41,286 bases of DNA, from IMG/VR virus record IMGVR_UViG_3300027969_000183, positions 1-41,286 of that record; one strand, given 5' to 3'. Source of the stretch: a virus. Made by a program: the position numbers and the translations under genes. Shown one piece after another: positions 23,206-30,920 of this stretch (positions within the stretch are counted from its first letter, which is position 1; each line of letters starts with the position of its first letter). The notes under the pieces were generated by a model. It did no database searches and was not told the DNA's origin. It saw nothing but the letters and a program-made list of their open reading frames with translations.

Positions 23206-24204
23206 TCAGGTGTTACGGAAGGCACCAGCAACGCCAACGCGCACAGCGCCAGCACCGTAGGCCAGACGGCCCACGATCACGTCGCCCTGATAAATCACCT
23301 TGGTGTCAGCACCCGTGGTCTGAACCGAAGGACCGATGGCTTCCACAACGCCAGCAGCGTCACGGTGGAAGATCAGGCCGCAGCTGTTGGTGAAGTTGGA
23401 AGCAATGCCGTAGGAGTTGTTCTCGCCGGTCACAGCAGCAGCATCAATGGCAGCGCCAGAGGCGGAACCATACTTGCCCAGGAAGGGGATGTTGTTGGAC
23501 TTCTTGATGCTGATACCAGCGATCTCATACAGGCCATCACCGGAGTTCATGGAACCCTGGTTGTTGCCGTACTCACGGTACAGGATGTTGGTGTCAACCT
23601 GGCTGATCAGAGCGTAGTACTGACGGGGGGACAGCACGGCCACACGACCATCCTTAGGAGCGGCGACCTCGTCAAGACGGGCAGCAGCTTCAAAGAAGCC
23701 GTCAACCAGGGCTTGGGCATCATACTCCTTGGAAGCACCCAGGTTGATCTGGAAACCACCAGGCTCGCCGGTCACGGCAGCAGAGGCAGAGGAGGCACGA
23801 TCGAGCACACGGAAGATGCGACGATCATAGAACTCAGCCAGGCTCTGGCCGATCTGACGGGCGATAGGGCCACGGATGTCATACTGGCTCATCACCTCGT
23901 CGAGGTTGTCCACGAAGGCGCTGGCGACCAGCAGGTCGTCCATTGCGATGGTGGTCTCGGCAGCAGGAGGGTTGCCAGCGCCCAGGATGGGCACACCGGG
24001 GGTGTGGTAACCAGCCGAGATACGGCCAGTGTGGATGAACTGGGCTTGCTTGCCACCACGGAGGGTCCGGTTCATGACCAGATCCTTGGCGATGGTGCTG
24101 TTACGGAAGGCTTCGTAGACTTCGCCAGTGAACAGCTTCAGGAAAAGAGCGGTAGTGCTGCCAGCTTTGTTAGCCTGGCCAAGATAGGTAGGTGTTGCAG
24201 ACAT
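23206..24204 (-). CDS. Major capsid protein (T7 gp10-like)
   Basis: 332 residues; T7 gp10A has 344. HK97-fold shell protein. Family patterns: LFLKLFTGEVYEAFRNSTIA, then RTLRGGKQAQFIHTGRISAG, FVDNLDEVMSQYDIRGPIAR (the long spine helix), VLSPRQYYALISQ, and a C-terminal GDVIVGRLAYGAGAVRVGVAG. The base composition is GC-richer and more even than its neighbours, as expected for a highly expressed gene. A 222-base leader with palindromes precedes it and a strong terminator follows, so it is set up as its own strong unit. No slippage site like that of T7 gp10B was looked for beyond the stop. Confidence 0.97.
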   Translation of the reverse strand: MSATPTYLGQANKAGSTTALFLKLFTGEVYEAFRNSTIAKDLVMNRTLRGGKQAQFIHTGRISAGYHTPGVPILGAGNPPAAETTIAMDDLLVASAFVDNLDEVMSQYDIRGPIARQIGQSLAEFYDRRIFRVLDRASSASAAVTGEPGGFQINLGASKEYDAQALVDGFFEAAARLDEVAAPKDGRVAVLSPRQYYALISQVDTNILYREYGNNQGSMNSGDGLYEIAGISIKKSNNIPFLGKYGSASGAAIDAAAVTGENNSYGIASNFTNSCGLIFHRDAAGVVEAIGPSVQTTGADTKVIYQGDVIVGRLAYGAGAVRVGVAGAFRNT

Positions 24205-24426
24205 TGGTCTTAGTAGGTAGGGTTGTTATGACAGTTCCCAAACGTTTGGATTTTCCTAGGAGGTATTATTCGGTTGTTAGGCAGAGTCGTGTCATATTGG
24301 GTGTCCACCGCAGCGGGCCAATACTCCAGTCATGACTGGGTTTTTTTAATGAGGCCCAAACCTCAAGAGAAATGGGGGTCCGACACTGAGGTGCCCCCAA
24401 ATCCGGCATTGGATTGTCCGTTTTTC
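24205..24426. other. Capsid leader region (222 bases), palindrome-rich
   Basis: No gene. It contains CCAAACGTTTGG (24238-24249), the hairpin half-sites GGTG/CACC near 24300, CCAGTCATGACTGG (24326-24339) followed on the plus strand by seven T, and TGGGGG/CCCCCA arms (near 24373 and 24394). It is the largest gap in the structural block and most likely carries the late promoter for the capsid. A match to the published Syn5 promoter (ATTGGGCACCCGTAA) is not seen; only ATTGG followed by CCCG occurs, at about 24308-24322 on the minus strand. Confidence 0.5.
24326..24347 (+). terminator. Terminator-like element facing against all genes
   Basis: CCAGTCATGACTGG followed by G and seven T on the plus strand. 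It would stop antisense transcripts coming from the capsid gene. The stem is only 5 bp with a CATG loop, so strength is uncertain, and the palindrome may instead be a protein site. Confidence 0.35.
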
Positions 24427-25281
24427 CTACATCAGATCATTGCTACGCGAAAGTTTCTGCTCTACGTCATACCGATAGGCAGGGTCATTGCGGTAGCGTG
24501 GATCCGAAATAGCACGAGCCAATTCGGCCTGGCTACGGAAACCCGGTTCTTGGCGAGGTGCCCGATTGCCACTCAGACGATTGCCTTCAAAGCCCACAGC
24601 ATCCTTGTAACGATTGTTCAAAGACTGCACAGCAAAGAAGATTGCATCCTTGTTACCACCATTCATCACATTGTCATAGGCTGCAACTTCCTCAGGTTTG
24701 AGGTTGTCAGAAGCCCATGCAAGGGTTTCATTGTAAGCATCTTGCCCGCCCACGGAAGTAACGATGGACTGGGCATCAACATCAGACAAAGGCTGAGCAG
24801 TAGCAACTGGGTTGTTCTTTTGAAACTCCATGTAGGCTTCAATGAGCTGCTCAGATGGCATCTCCTTGAGCTTTTGAAGCGTTTCAGGTTTCAGAGCATT
24901 ACCATTTGCATAGTACTCTTCCGAAGCATCCTTCAGTAACTGAACTTTTTCAGTAACCTGTGGTTCGGTTTCTGGTTCAGTTTCTTCAGTAGGTTCTTCG
25001 GCAGTCTCCTCTGTTGATTCCTCATCTGCTGATTCTGATTCCTTGGATCCAAGCTTCTTCTGTAGTTCCAGATAAGCCTTTTCAAGGTCCTCAGCAGACT
25101 TGAACTTTCCAGCATACTGACCAGCATCCTCGGAATCAGTTTGACTGCGACGATACTGTTCTTCATTTGCTGCTTCCTGGGCCTCAATAATCTTGCTACC
25201 AGTCTCCAGACTTTTTGCTTCTGCTGCCTCTCGGCTGGCAGTAACATCTGGATCGGTGCCATCAAAAATGATTTCAGACAT
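24427..25281 (-). CDS. Scaffolding protein (T7 gp9-like)
   Basis: 284 residues; T7 gp9 has 307. It is very acidic, with an EESTEETAEEPTEETEPETE tract (about 86-106), a helical middle and a C-terminus with basic residues (DPRYRNDPAYRYDVEQKLSR), the part that usually contacts the coat. It guides procapsid assembly and leaves before packaging. Its place between portal and capsid is exactly that of T7. ATG 25281 has no clear Shine-Dalgarno and lies 6 bases behind the small upstream frame. Confidence 0.92.
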   Translation of the reverse strand: MSEIIFDGTDPDVTASREAAEAKSLETGSKIIEAQEAANEEQYRRSQTDSEDAGQYAGKFKSAEDLEKAYLELQKKLGSKESESADEESTEETAEEPTEETEPETEPQVTEKVQLLKDASEEYYANGNALKPETLQKLKEMPSEQLIEAYMEFQKNNPVATAQPLSDVDAQSIVTSVGGQDAYNETLAWASDNLKPEEVAAYDNVMNGGNKDAIFFAVQSLNNRYKDAVGFEGNRLSGNRAPRQEPGFRSQAELARAISDPRYRNDPAYRYDVEQKLSRSNDLM

Positions 25282-25287
25282 TGAGGG

Positions 25288-25527
25288 TTAATGGATTACA
25301 ATGGTAACTTTGCCAACGCCAGGTGCGGTCACCTTGGCATCACCATACTTGAATTGTTCCTTAGGACCAGAAGCAGAGGGAATGTTGACAGGAGTGGGAA
25401 TTGCGGAAGGCAACTCGTTACTGGAGGGGTTCGGTAGGTTGTCCTGCTGGAGCTGCAACGGGTTGTCCCCCTGTTGCTCCACCACCGAATTGGCCTTGGA
25501 GGCCCTGAAGGGTTTTGCTAATGCCAT
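25288..25527 (-). CDS. Small protein overlapping the portal 3' end (uncertain)
   Basis: 79 residues from ATG 25527. The first 110 bases overlap the portal gene in another frame; the last 130 are free. The C-terminus (QFKYGDAKVTAPGVGKVTIV) has the look of a real short protein, and the gap between portal and scaffold would otherwise be empty. The Pro/Ser/Gln-rich N-terminal part may be a by-product of the overlap; GTG near 25485 is an alternative start. Not recognised; no Shine-Dalgarno seen. Confidence 0.5.
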   Translation of the reverse strand: MALAKPFRASKANSVVEQQGDNPLQLQQDNLPNPSSNELPSAIPTPVNIPSASGPKEQFKYGDAKVTAPGVGKVTIVIH

Positions 25528-27100
25528 CGAGTGCTTGAGGGTTTTTGGACGGATCCATCATAGGAGAACCGGCCAGCTGTCCAGCCTGACTGGTCAGGGA
25601 CTGGGAAATGGCCTGTTGTTGAGCAAGGCGGATCTCATTGGCTTGCTCGTCCTTGGTCTTAACAAGGTTCAAGGTATCAATACCCTGGGCAGCAGCAAGA
25701 CGTTTCACTGCTTCGTCGGGGTTGATGAACTTCATCATTGCCTCAGGACCAAGACTCTGAGAGATGGTAGTGAGGAACATCATGAGGGCATCACGATCTT
25801 GGCCACGACCAACGCCTTCAAGACCTGCAACAACAGTAGGAAAGATAACACCCTTGGGTAGCTTGGTAATGTCATTGCTACGCTGGAGAAGGAAGAGTTT
25901 GCGCTGGAGGTAGGGACGCAAAAGCTCCACGGTGAGGTTGCCGTAGATGCCACCAAGCTGTTCGTTGAGTTCCTGTTGGGTGGCTCTGATCTCCTCCGCT
26001 GTGGTCCTTTCGGATTGACGGACGGTGAGGATCAGGAATGCTTCTGACAGCCTTTGGGTGAGGCTGGTGATCATTTGGTAGGCGGTGCTGAAGTCCTGTG
26101 CCTTCCCAACCTGAACAACGGTCACGTCTTCAGGACGACCCTGAATGATGGCCCCATTGCCCGCCTTGGCCAGCTGCATGGGCTTGATGGTGGCCGATGG
26201 GCTAACCAGGAAGACTACCTTGGCAGAGGCAGCAGAGCCCTCAACCATGGCTTGCATGAGGGCCTCAAGAGACTTCAGGTCCCCAAGGAACTCCTCAATC
26301 CTGCCACGTCCATAGTCTTCGGAATCAACAACATTGAACCGAAGCGGAAGCCAGGGGGTTACATTCTTTGGAGACTTCCCAAACGAATCAGGAACAATCT
26401 CACCATCAACTTCTTGTCTCCATCGCCATTGACCATCCTTCAGTTTGGCCCATGTGAAGACTGCAACTTCATCTTCCCCTAAGACCACATCGGTGCTAGG
26501 GGTGCTGGAGTTGTCGGCAACATCGTTGACGTTCTTTGCCTTGTTCTGTTGGAGTGCTGGTGGTAGGAACTGACGATCAATTGCCTCAACAGTAATGATT
26601 TCAGTTGGGATACCTTCACCATCACGCACTACAACATAGCGATCAAGAGGATACAACTTGACACCATTGGAACCCATGAAGACAAGGGCATTCCCCGTAA
26701 CAATGAGGTGTTTCATTGCTTGGTGGAGAATTACCCTGTCTTGTGATTCTGCAATGTTTTGCATGACCACCCGTTCCATCTTTGACAAGCTTATGTCAAT
26801 CTCTGATCTGATCTTGGCATTGAGTACCTGATCTTTGGCCAACTGGCCATCGTTGATTTGAAGCTTGAAGAAGGTGGTGTTGACTGGGAAGAGACTCAGC
26901 ATCAGTTTGGATGCCATAGCATTGGCACCCTTTGCTCCAATACTCTGCCAAGGAGTAGGAAGCTTCTGTCCACTTGCTAACCCAGATGGGGCAAGCAGAA
27001 AGGGAAGGCTGAGTTCTGCACAGTCACGAGCAGTGTCAAGAAACGTCGTCCTGTCGCTTGCTAGTTTTGCATACCTAGAAGCAGCAGTTTGCGTTTCCAT
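25418..27100 (-). CDS. Portal protein (T7 gp8-like head-tail connector)
   Basis: 560 residues; T7 gp8 has 536. Forms the dodecameric DNA gate. Family patterns: LFPVNTTFFKLQIND, HLIVTGNALVFMGSNGVKLY, then the stem helix region LEALMQAMVEGSAASAKVVF, and RTTAEEIRATQQELNEQLGG, the most conserved portal block of this group. The C-terminal Gly/Gln/Pro-rich tail (about 515-560) is where the small gene at 25288-25527 overlaps. ATG 27100 lies 3 bases behind the preceding stop codon. Confidence 0.96.
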   Translation of the reverse strand: METQTAASRYAKLASDRTTFLDTARDCAELSLPFLLAPSGLASGQKLPTPWQSIGAKGANAMASKLMLSLFPVNTTFFKLQINDGQLAKDQVLNAKIRSEIDISLSKMERVVMQNIAESQDRVILHQAMKHLIVTGNALVFMGSNGVKLYPLDRYVVVRDGEGIPTEIITVEAIDRQFLPPALQQNKAKNVNDVADNSSTPSTDVVLGEDEVAVFTWAKLKDGQWRWRQEVDGEIVPDSFGKSPKNVTPWLPLRFNVVDSEDYGRGRIEEFLGDLKSLEALMQAMVEGSAASAKVVFLVSPSATIKPMQLAKAGNGAIIQGRPEDVTVVQVGKAQDFSTAYQMITSLTQRLSEAFLILTVRQSERTTAEEIRATQQELNEQLGGIYGNLTVELLRPYLQRKLFLLQRSNDITKLPKGVIFPTVVAGLEGVGRGQDRDALMMFLTTISQSLGPEAMMKFINPDEAVKRLAAAQGIDTLNLVKTKDEQANEIRLAQQQAISQSLTSQAGQLAGSPMMDPSKNPQALDGISKTLQGLQGQFGGGATGGQPVAAPAGQPTEPLQ

Positions 27101-27102
27101 TG

Positions 27103-27330
27103 TTACTTACCAATGGAAAGACTGGAGGTACCACCAACAGGCCCAGTCTTCAAAGAGCCAGTACCCATACGGGCATTACGCAAAGAAGAACGTTGGGACT
27201 GAGTAGCTTTCACTTTGGCAGCACCAGAAGGACTGGTAACAGAAACAGGAGCTGCTGGAATCGGAGGTGGAGGTTCGGGCATTTTGATCTCCGGCATAGG
27301 GGGCGGAGAAGGAGGTGATCCTAGGCACAT
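27103..27330 (-). CDS. Proline-rich small protein, position of T7 gp7.3
   Basis: 75 residues from ATG 27330. The Pro-rich N-terminus (GSPPSPPPMPEIKMPEPPPP) is followed by a basic Ser/Gly-rich tail (SQRSSLRNARMGTGSLKTG, ending SSLSIGK). Small proteins with this two-part layout precede the portal gene in many T7-like phages; T7 gp7.3, a tail assembly/virion protein, ends in a similar Ser/Gly/basic tail. Assignment is by layout and position only. The preceding stop codon lies 3-5 bases upstream of the ATG. Confidence 0.65.
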   Translation of the reverse strand: MCLGSPPSPPPMPEIKMPEPPPPIPAAPVSVTSPSGAAKVKATQSQRSSLRNARMGTGSLKTGPVGGTSSLSIGK

Positions 27331-27332
27331 GA

Positions 27333-27536
27333 TTACGGATTGCGTTTTGACTTGATGTAGCGAATAACAGCAAGGGCTCCAGACATCCGTCCTGCTTCCC
27401 ACGGAGTCATCTCGTGGTCAGGATAGTTGTCTGGATACCTCTGGTCAAGATCCTCAATGAGAAGATCAAGATCCACACGTCCCCCCACCACGTCTGTGAG
27501 GGGAATCTCGGTGGCATCAAAGTAGGAATTAGCCAT
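27333..27536 (-). CDS. Small hypothetical protein
   Basis: 67 residues from ATG 27536, acidic first half and a C-terminal helix (TPWEAGRMSGALAVIRYIKS). The start overlaps the HNH stop by 8 bases, so the HNH gene may have been inserted directly in front of it. Not recognised. Position between RNR beta and the gp7.3-like gene corresponds to the small virion or unknown genes 6.7-7 of T7. Confidence 0.65.
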   Translation of the reverse strand: MANSYFDATEIPLTDVVGGRVDLDLLIEDLDQRYPDNYPDHEMTPWEAGRMSGALAVIRYIKSKRNP

Positions 27537-27975
27537 AATTGTTGAGGTAATCAATAGCAGCTTGTAGGGTTACAGTGGAATCCTTAGCATGACCCAATAG
27601 TAAGTTGCAATGATGACATAACAATCCCCTAATAGTTCCTGTAGAATGGCAGTGATCTACAACAAATTGACCTGAGTTGTGATACGGAGCAGTGCTTTCG
27701 CATATCAAACATTTACCGCCCTGAGAACTAAGCATTTCTTTGTATTGTAACAAACTAATACCGTAGGAACGCTTAAGTTTTTTATCTCTTTCAGCGGTTG
27801 GGCAATAGTTTTCCTTGCGACGTGCCAAAACTGAATCTTGATTCTTCTCATAGGAATTCGCAGCAGCAGCCTTATGGCAGGACTTACACTTGCGTTGGTA
27901 GCCTCGTTTAGTGCGAGCCTCTTTGTAGAAATCTGATTCTGGAAAGCTCTGTAAGCAAGAATAACAATCAAGCAT
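27529..27975 (-). CDS. HNH endonuclease, endonuclease VII-like
   Basis: 148 residues. N-terminal zinc site (CYSC at 4-7, CKSC at 30-33), a basic linker, then the endonuclease VII domain: YGISLLQYKEMLSSQGGKCL, CE..., VVDHCHSTGTIRGLLCHHCN and LLGHAKDS. The catalytic DH pair and four Cys are present. It is a paralogue of 3760-4233 with the same domain order. AT-richer than the RNR genes beside it. It lies between RNR beta and a small gene, touching both (6-base gap, 8-base overlap), as free-standing homing endonucleases often do next to RNR genes. Confidence 0.88.
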   Translation of the reverse strand: MLDCYSCLQSFPESDFYKEARTKRGYQRKCKSCHKAAAANSYEKNQDSVLARRKENYCPTAERDKKLKRSYGISLLQYKEMLSSQGGKCLICESTAPYHNSGQFVVDHCHSTGTIRGLLCHHCNLLLGHAKDSTVTLQAAIDYLNNYG

Positions 27976-27983
27976 AGTAAACG

Positions 27984-28715
27984 TCAGCCGTATTGAGGTA
28001 AGTCAACATTGCTTGCCTCAAAAAAACAGGGCATCCTTGCACGTTGTGTGTCAGAAAGACCAGGGGCCTTGCCACGTTCGTACAGGGAATCAGACTGGCT
28101 GATCCAGAAGTCCTTGCTGAGGTACTTGTTGGTGGTACTGGTAAGACCATCCATCATCCATCCAACAGTAGCACGGCGTAATCGGTTAAGGCTTTGCGTT
28201 GACCGCAGGCCAAGCTCGGAGCAGACCATGCTATGAATAGCGACGTGGGTTTGCTCATCTCGGCTGATGTCTGCTGCTGTGGTTCGTACTCCGATGTCTC
28301 CGTTGAATCGGTAGAAGGGCAGTAGAACAAAGAAAACACTCCTCTCAAGAATAGCTGCCTTAAGGATCGGATGTTCCGGTGCCTCAAGCCAGGTCCTTAG
28401 GATGTGACTTCCTTCTGCCTCTGCTTTTGGATCAGAACCATGAGCAGCGACAACATAACGGAAGGCCTGGTCATGGCGTTCTTCATCTTGGATGTTTGAG
28501 GTAAGAGCCTCAACAACACCAGCAGTCTTGGGAAGTTCCTTTTCAAGACCCTGCCGAAGGAAATCAGCGACAGGCAACTCCAGATGACGCAGAGCAAGAG
28601 CACGAAAGAAGGCATCTTCGGAACCAGAAACTAGGTCACCCTTGCGAACGGCAACTGGCGTCCACTTGCGTTTGCGAAAGATGACCTGATCATAGGGCGA
28701 AACGGTAGTTGTCAT
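27984..28715 (-). CDS. nrdB: Ribonucleotide reductase beta-like subunit (class I, ferritin-like)
   Basis: 243 residues, shorter than the usual 320-400. The ferritin-like metal ligands can be traced: E46 in LELPVA, E78xxH81 in QDEERHD, E124 in LERSVF and E154xxH157 in SRDEQTHVAIH. In E. coli NrdB the radical Tyr lies four residues after the first ExxH; here that position is Phe85, so a classical tyrosyl radical is not expected. A class Ic-like or other tyrosine-free cofactor is possible. It pairs with the alpha subunit two genes upstream. I recall that the RNR of the cyanopodovirus P-SSP7 was reannotated from class II to class I with a similar small beta gene. ATG 28715 overlaps the preceding stop (ATGA). 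Confidence 0.8.
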   Translation of the reverse strand: MTTTVSPYDQVIFRKRKWTPVAVRKGDLVSGSEDAFFRALALRHLELPVADFLRQGLEKELPKTAGVVEALTSNIQDEERHDQAFRYVVAAHGSDPKAEAEGSHILRTWLEAPEHPILKAAILERSVFFVLLPFYRFNGDIGVRTTAADISRDEQTHVAIHSMVCSELGLRSTQSLNRLRRATVGWMMDGLTSTTNKYLSKDFWISQSDSLYERGKAPGLSDTQRARMPCFFEASNVDLPQYG

Positions 28716-29086
28716 TTTCCGTACAATTTGGCTTGATCTTCATGAAGACGTATGGCAGCAGCCTCAGCATCTTTTAATGTTTTATGAATACCTAAGTGTT
28801 CTTTGGTGTTGTAATACGCTTCCCTAACCATCTGTTCACCCTTTCGTCCATCAGGTACCTTGAAGTATTTTCCATTTTTATCCTTGATGACTCCAGGAGC
28901 ATTCACCCAAGGACTATTGGGATTGTTTTCATCAAGTGGAAATGTATGTGTAAATACAGTGCTGTATGATCCATCAGGATTTCTAACCTTTGGTCGTTTC
29001 TGTAAATCAATGTTTCCTGGGGTAATCAGAGATTGATTGATTTTAAGATTAGGTTTTGTTGGTACTGGAATGTTGAGGTTTGGCAT
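28712..29086 (-). CDS. Unknown protein with a module known from phage virion proteins
   Basis: 124 residues from ATG 29086, with GGAG of the RNR 3' end as Shine-Dalgarno. The region IDLQKRPKVRNPDGSYSTV, then PGVIKDKNGKYFKVPDGRKG and the ending HKTLKDAEAAAIRLHEDQAK resembles a module (L..RP.V.NPDGS.STV ... GKHLG.F....A..YA..LH..Q) that I know from large internal virion proteins and stand-alone proteins of podoviruses. Function unknown. It is AT-rich compared with both RNR genes and separates the two subunits, so it may be a later insertion. Confidence 0.7.
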   Translation of the reverse strand: MPNLNIPVPTKPNLKINQSLITPGNIDLQKRPKVRNPDGSYSTVFTHTFPLDENNPNSPWVNAPGVIKDKNGKYFKVPDGRKGEQMVREAYYNTKEHLGIHKTLKDAEAAAIRLHEDQAKLYGK

Positions 29087-29088
29087 GA

Positions 29089-30492
29089 CTATTCTCCACA
29101 GGGAATACAACGATCATCAGACGGAGGGACTTCCTCAAGAGGATCCTCATCAAACTTGAAGAACTCATGAAACTCCTCATCAAGGGCAGTCATCGCATCA
29201 TCCTTGGCTTGCACATCAGGCATCACCTGAAGGGAATAGTAAAGCGACGTTTGTGGCGAGTTGAGCCACTTTTGAATGAACGATTCGTCGTAGGTGACGA
29301 CATCACTCCAGCTGTTGTAGGAGTAGCCATGGAATAACATGGTGTTGCGGAACAGCGATACCATACCATCCACCACCTTGTTGTAGGTTTCCCAGCCAAC
29401 CTCAGCAGCAATCTCCATATCAGGAGGATACTGGTAGGCATCAACACCGAAGGTGCCGCTGTCACGATCCACGTTGCGTGAGATGGGTGGGGCAATCTCA
29501 GGAGCTGTGGTGTAGCCCCTCAGATCCACGTTGTTGTAGGAGCAGGAGGCAGTAGGGGCAATGGCAAAGGCACGGACCATACCGGCCTTACGGGCGATGA
29601 TGGCAGCCTTCTCAATGCCTAGTGCCAGCTGAGATACCAGGCGATAGGCAGTGGTGTTTGTTGGTGAATTGCCTAGGTACAATTCTAGGGCATCACCAAA
29701 CTGTTCATAAGTGATGTGGTGGTAGGCAAGGAAGTTTGCCAGACCCAACACACCGAGACCAACCTGACGGTCAAACTCAGGTGTCAGATACTCACCAGTA
29801 TCACCAACACCAGTCTTGCCGTGAAGAAGAACCAGGCTGGTCATGCCCTCCTCAAAGGCCCCTACGATGTTGTCCTTGGTGCAAGCACCTAGGTTCACAT
29901 GCTGAAGCAGGCAGGTACCACGGCTCTTCAGATACACCTCCAGACAGACGTTGCCATAGATCCGCTGGTGATTGCTGTCGCAGCGAATCTTGTTCAGCCA
30001 GATGTCACCACGCTTGATGCCTTCAATGGTGGCAGCAATCAGTTCAGTACTGGCAACGAATAGGAAGGAGTCGTCAACATCCAGGCAACGCTTCACCCAA
30101 GGCAGTTCTGCCCGGCTGGCATTAACAAACTCAAGAGCATCAGGATGATCGTAATCCAGGTGGATCACAACCGCCCCATTCTTGTAATGACCACCCCTAC
30201 GAAGGGTCTCGTTGAGGGTGGAATAGATCTTGGCAAAGGAGACTGGACCGGAAGCCGTCAGGCCCTTTCCATTCTCATCACCTTTGGGACGTAGGTTGCT
30301 GAGGTGAACAGCAACACCAGCACCATTGCGGAGGGCATGGGAAACAAAGCGCCAAGACGATTCAATTCCATCAAGTCCCTCCATACTATCCTGAACCACA
30401 AACACTGTGCAAGACACAGGAAGTCGGGAAGTAGGATCCGTGATCCAGTTTTGAACTCGTCCTGTGCGAGCAATAATGTTCGGCGTTTTCAT
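29089..30492 (-). CDS. nrdA: Ribonucleotide reductase alpha subunit, small class I type
   Basis: 467 residues, much shorter than cellular NrdA (about 760), without an ATP-cone. It converts ribonucleotides to deoxyribonucleotides. Active-site residues are visible: C28 and C194 as the redox pair, N181-x-C183-x-E185 as the thiyl/Asn/Glu triad (NVCLE), PTASCS as the phosphate loop, and a C-terminal CIPC (462-465) for re-reduction. A Tyr-Tyr pair at 418-419 (TSLYYSLQ) matches the E. coli Y730-Y731 dyad that relays the radical from NrdB, which argues for class I and against a B12-dependent class II enzyme. The beta-like gene is two genes downstream. Confidence 0.9.
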   Translation of the reverse strand: MKTPNIIARTGRVQNWITDPTSRLPVSCTVFVVQDSMEGLDGIESSWRFVSHALRNGAGVAVHLSNLRPKGDENGKGLTASGPVSFAKIYSTLNETLRRGGHYKNGAVVIHLDYDHPDALEFVNASRAELPWVKRCLDVDDSFLFVASTELIAATIEGIKRGDIWLNKIRCDSNHQRIYGNVCLEVYLKSRGTCLLQHVNLGACTKDNIVGAFEEGMTSLVLLHGKTGVGDTGEYLTPEFDRQVGLGVLGLANFLAYHHITYEQFGDALELYLGNSPTNTTAYRLVSQLALGIEKAAIIARKAGMVRAFAIAPTASCSYNNVDLRGYTTAPEIAPPISRNVDRDSGTFGVDAYQYPPDMEIAAEVGWETYNKVVDGMVSLFRNTMLFHGYSYNSWSDVVTYDESFIQKWLNSPQTSLYYSLQVMPDVQAKDDAMTALDEEFHEFFKFDEDPLEEVPPSDDRCIPCGE

Positions 30493-30494
30493 AA

Positions 30495-30920
30495 TCAGAG
30501 GAGATCCTCAAGGATGGGTGGTTCGTAGTTTGGCCCCTTCATGATCTTACCATCATCGCGGCGGAGGGGTTTGCCATCCACGAGTTTGCTCATGTTGGAG
30601 CGGAAGACACGGTTCATTGCCGAGTCAAGGTCCCAGCCACGGGCAGCGGCATATTGGTAGCAGACAAAGACAAGATCTGCTAGTTCTTTGAGTTGATCTT
30701 CAAGAGAAATCTTCCCATCAAACTCACCAGAAAAGGCTTCATCAAACTCACCATACTCCTCACGAATCAGTCCAAATTGAAGTTCATGGACAATTTCATC
30801 AGGTGTGGAAATGGGCTGCTCCATCGCCTGTCGGAACAGGATAGCCTGAGTGAGGAGGCTGGGCGTCACTGATGGCTCTGATTTTTCGTTCAACGTAGGC
30901 ACGGACCTTGAGCCAGTCAT
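30495..30920 (-). CDS. MazG-like/PRA-PH nucleotide pyrophosphohydrolase
   Basis: About 141 residues from ATG 30920; the conserved part begins near LLTQAILFRQAMEQPISTPD. The all-alpha NTP pyrophosphatase metal motif appears as IREEYGEFDEAF (ExxE) with ELADLVFVCYQYAAARGWDL (ExxD) and the closing FRSNMSKL, DGKIMKGPNYEPP. This matches the HisE/MazG-like family of phages, thought to clean up NTPs or alter the ppGpp pool. Start is uncertain: ATG 30920 overlaps the DUF3310 gene by 122 bases, GTG at about 30869 and ATG 30824 are alternatives; 30824 would cut into the conserved N-terminus. Confidence 0.82.
   Translation of the reverse strand: MTGSRSVPTLNEKSEPSVTPSLLTQAILFRQAMEQPISTPDEIVHELQFGLIREEYGEFDEAFSGEFDGKISLEDQLKELADLVFVCYQYAAARGWDLDSAMNRVFRSNMSKLVDGKPLRRDDGKIMKGPNYEPPILEDLL

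Noticed and set aside
23182-24213. 343-residue plus-strand open frame
   Set aside because: Antisense shadow of the capsid gene; its length results from GC-rich codon bias. No protein family is recognised.
24300-24325. Syn5-type RNA polymerase promoter
   Set aside because: Only ATTGG followed by CCCG agrees with the consensus I remember (ATTGGGCACCCGTAA); the match is too poor to annotate.
29089-30492. Class II (B12-dependent) ribonucleotide reductase
   Set aside because: The Tyr-Tyr relay, the C-terminal CIPC and a beta-like gene close by favour class I, despite the short length that invites the class II label.
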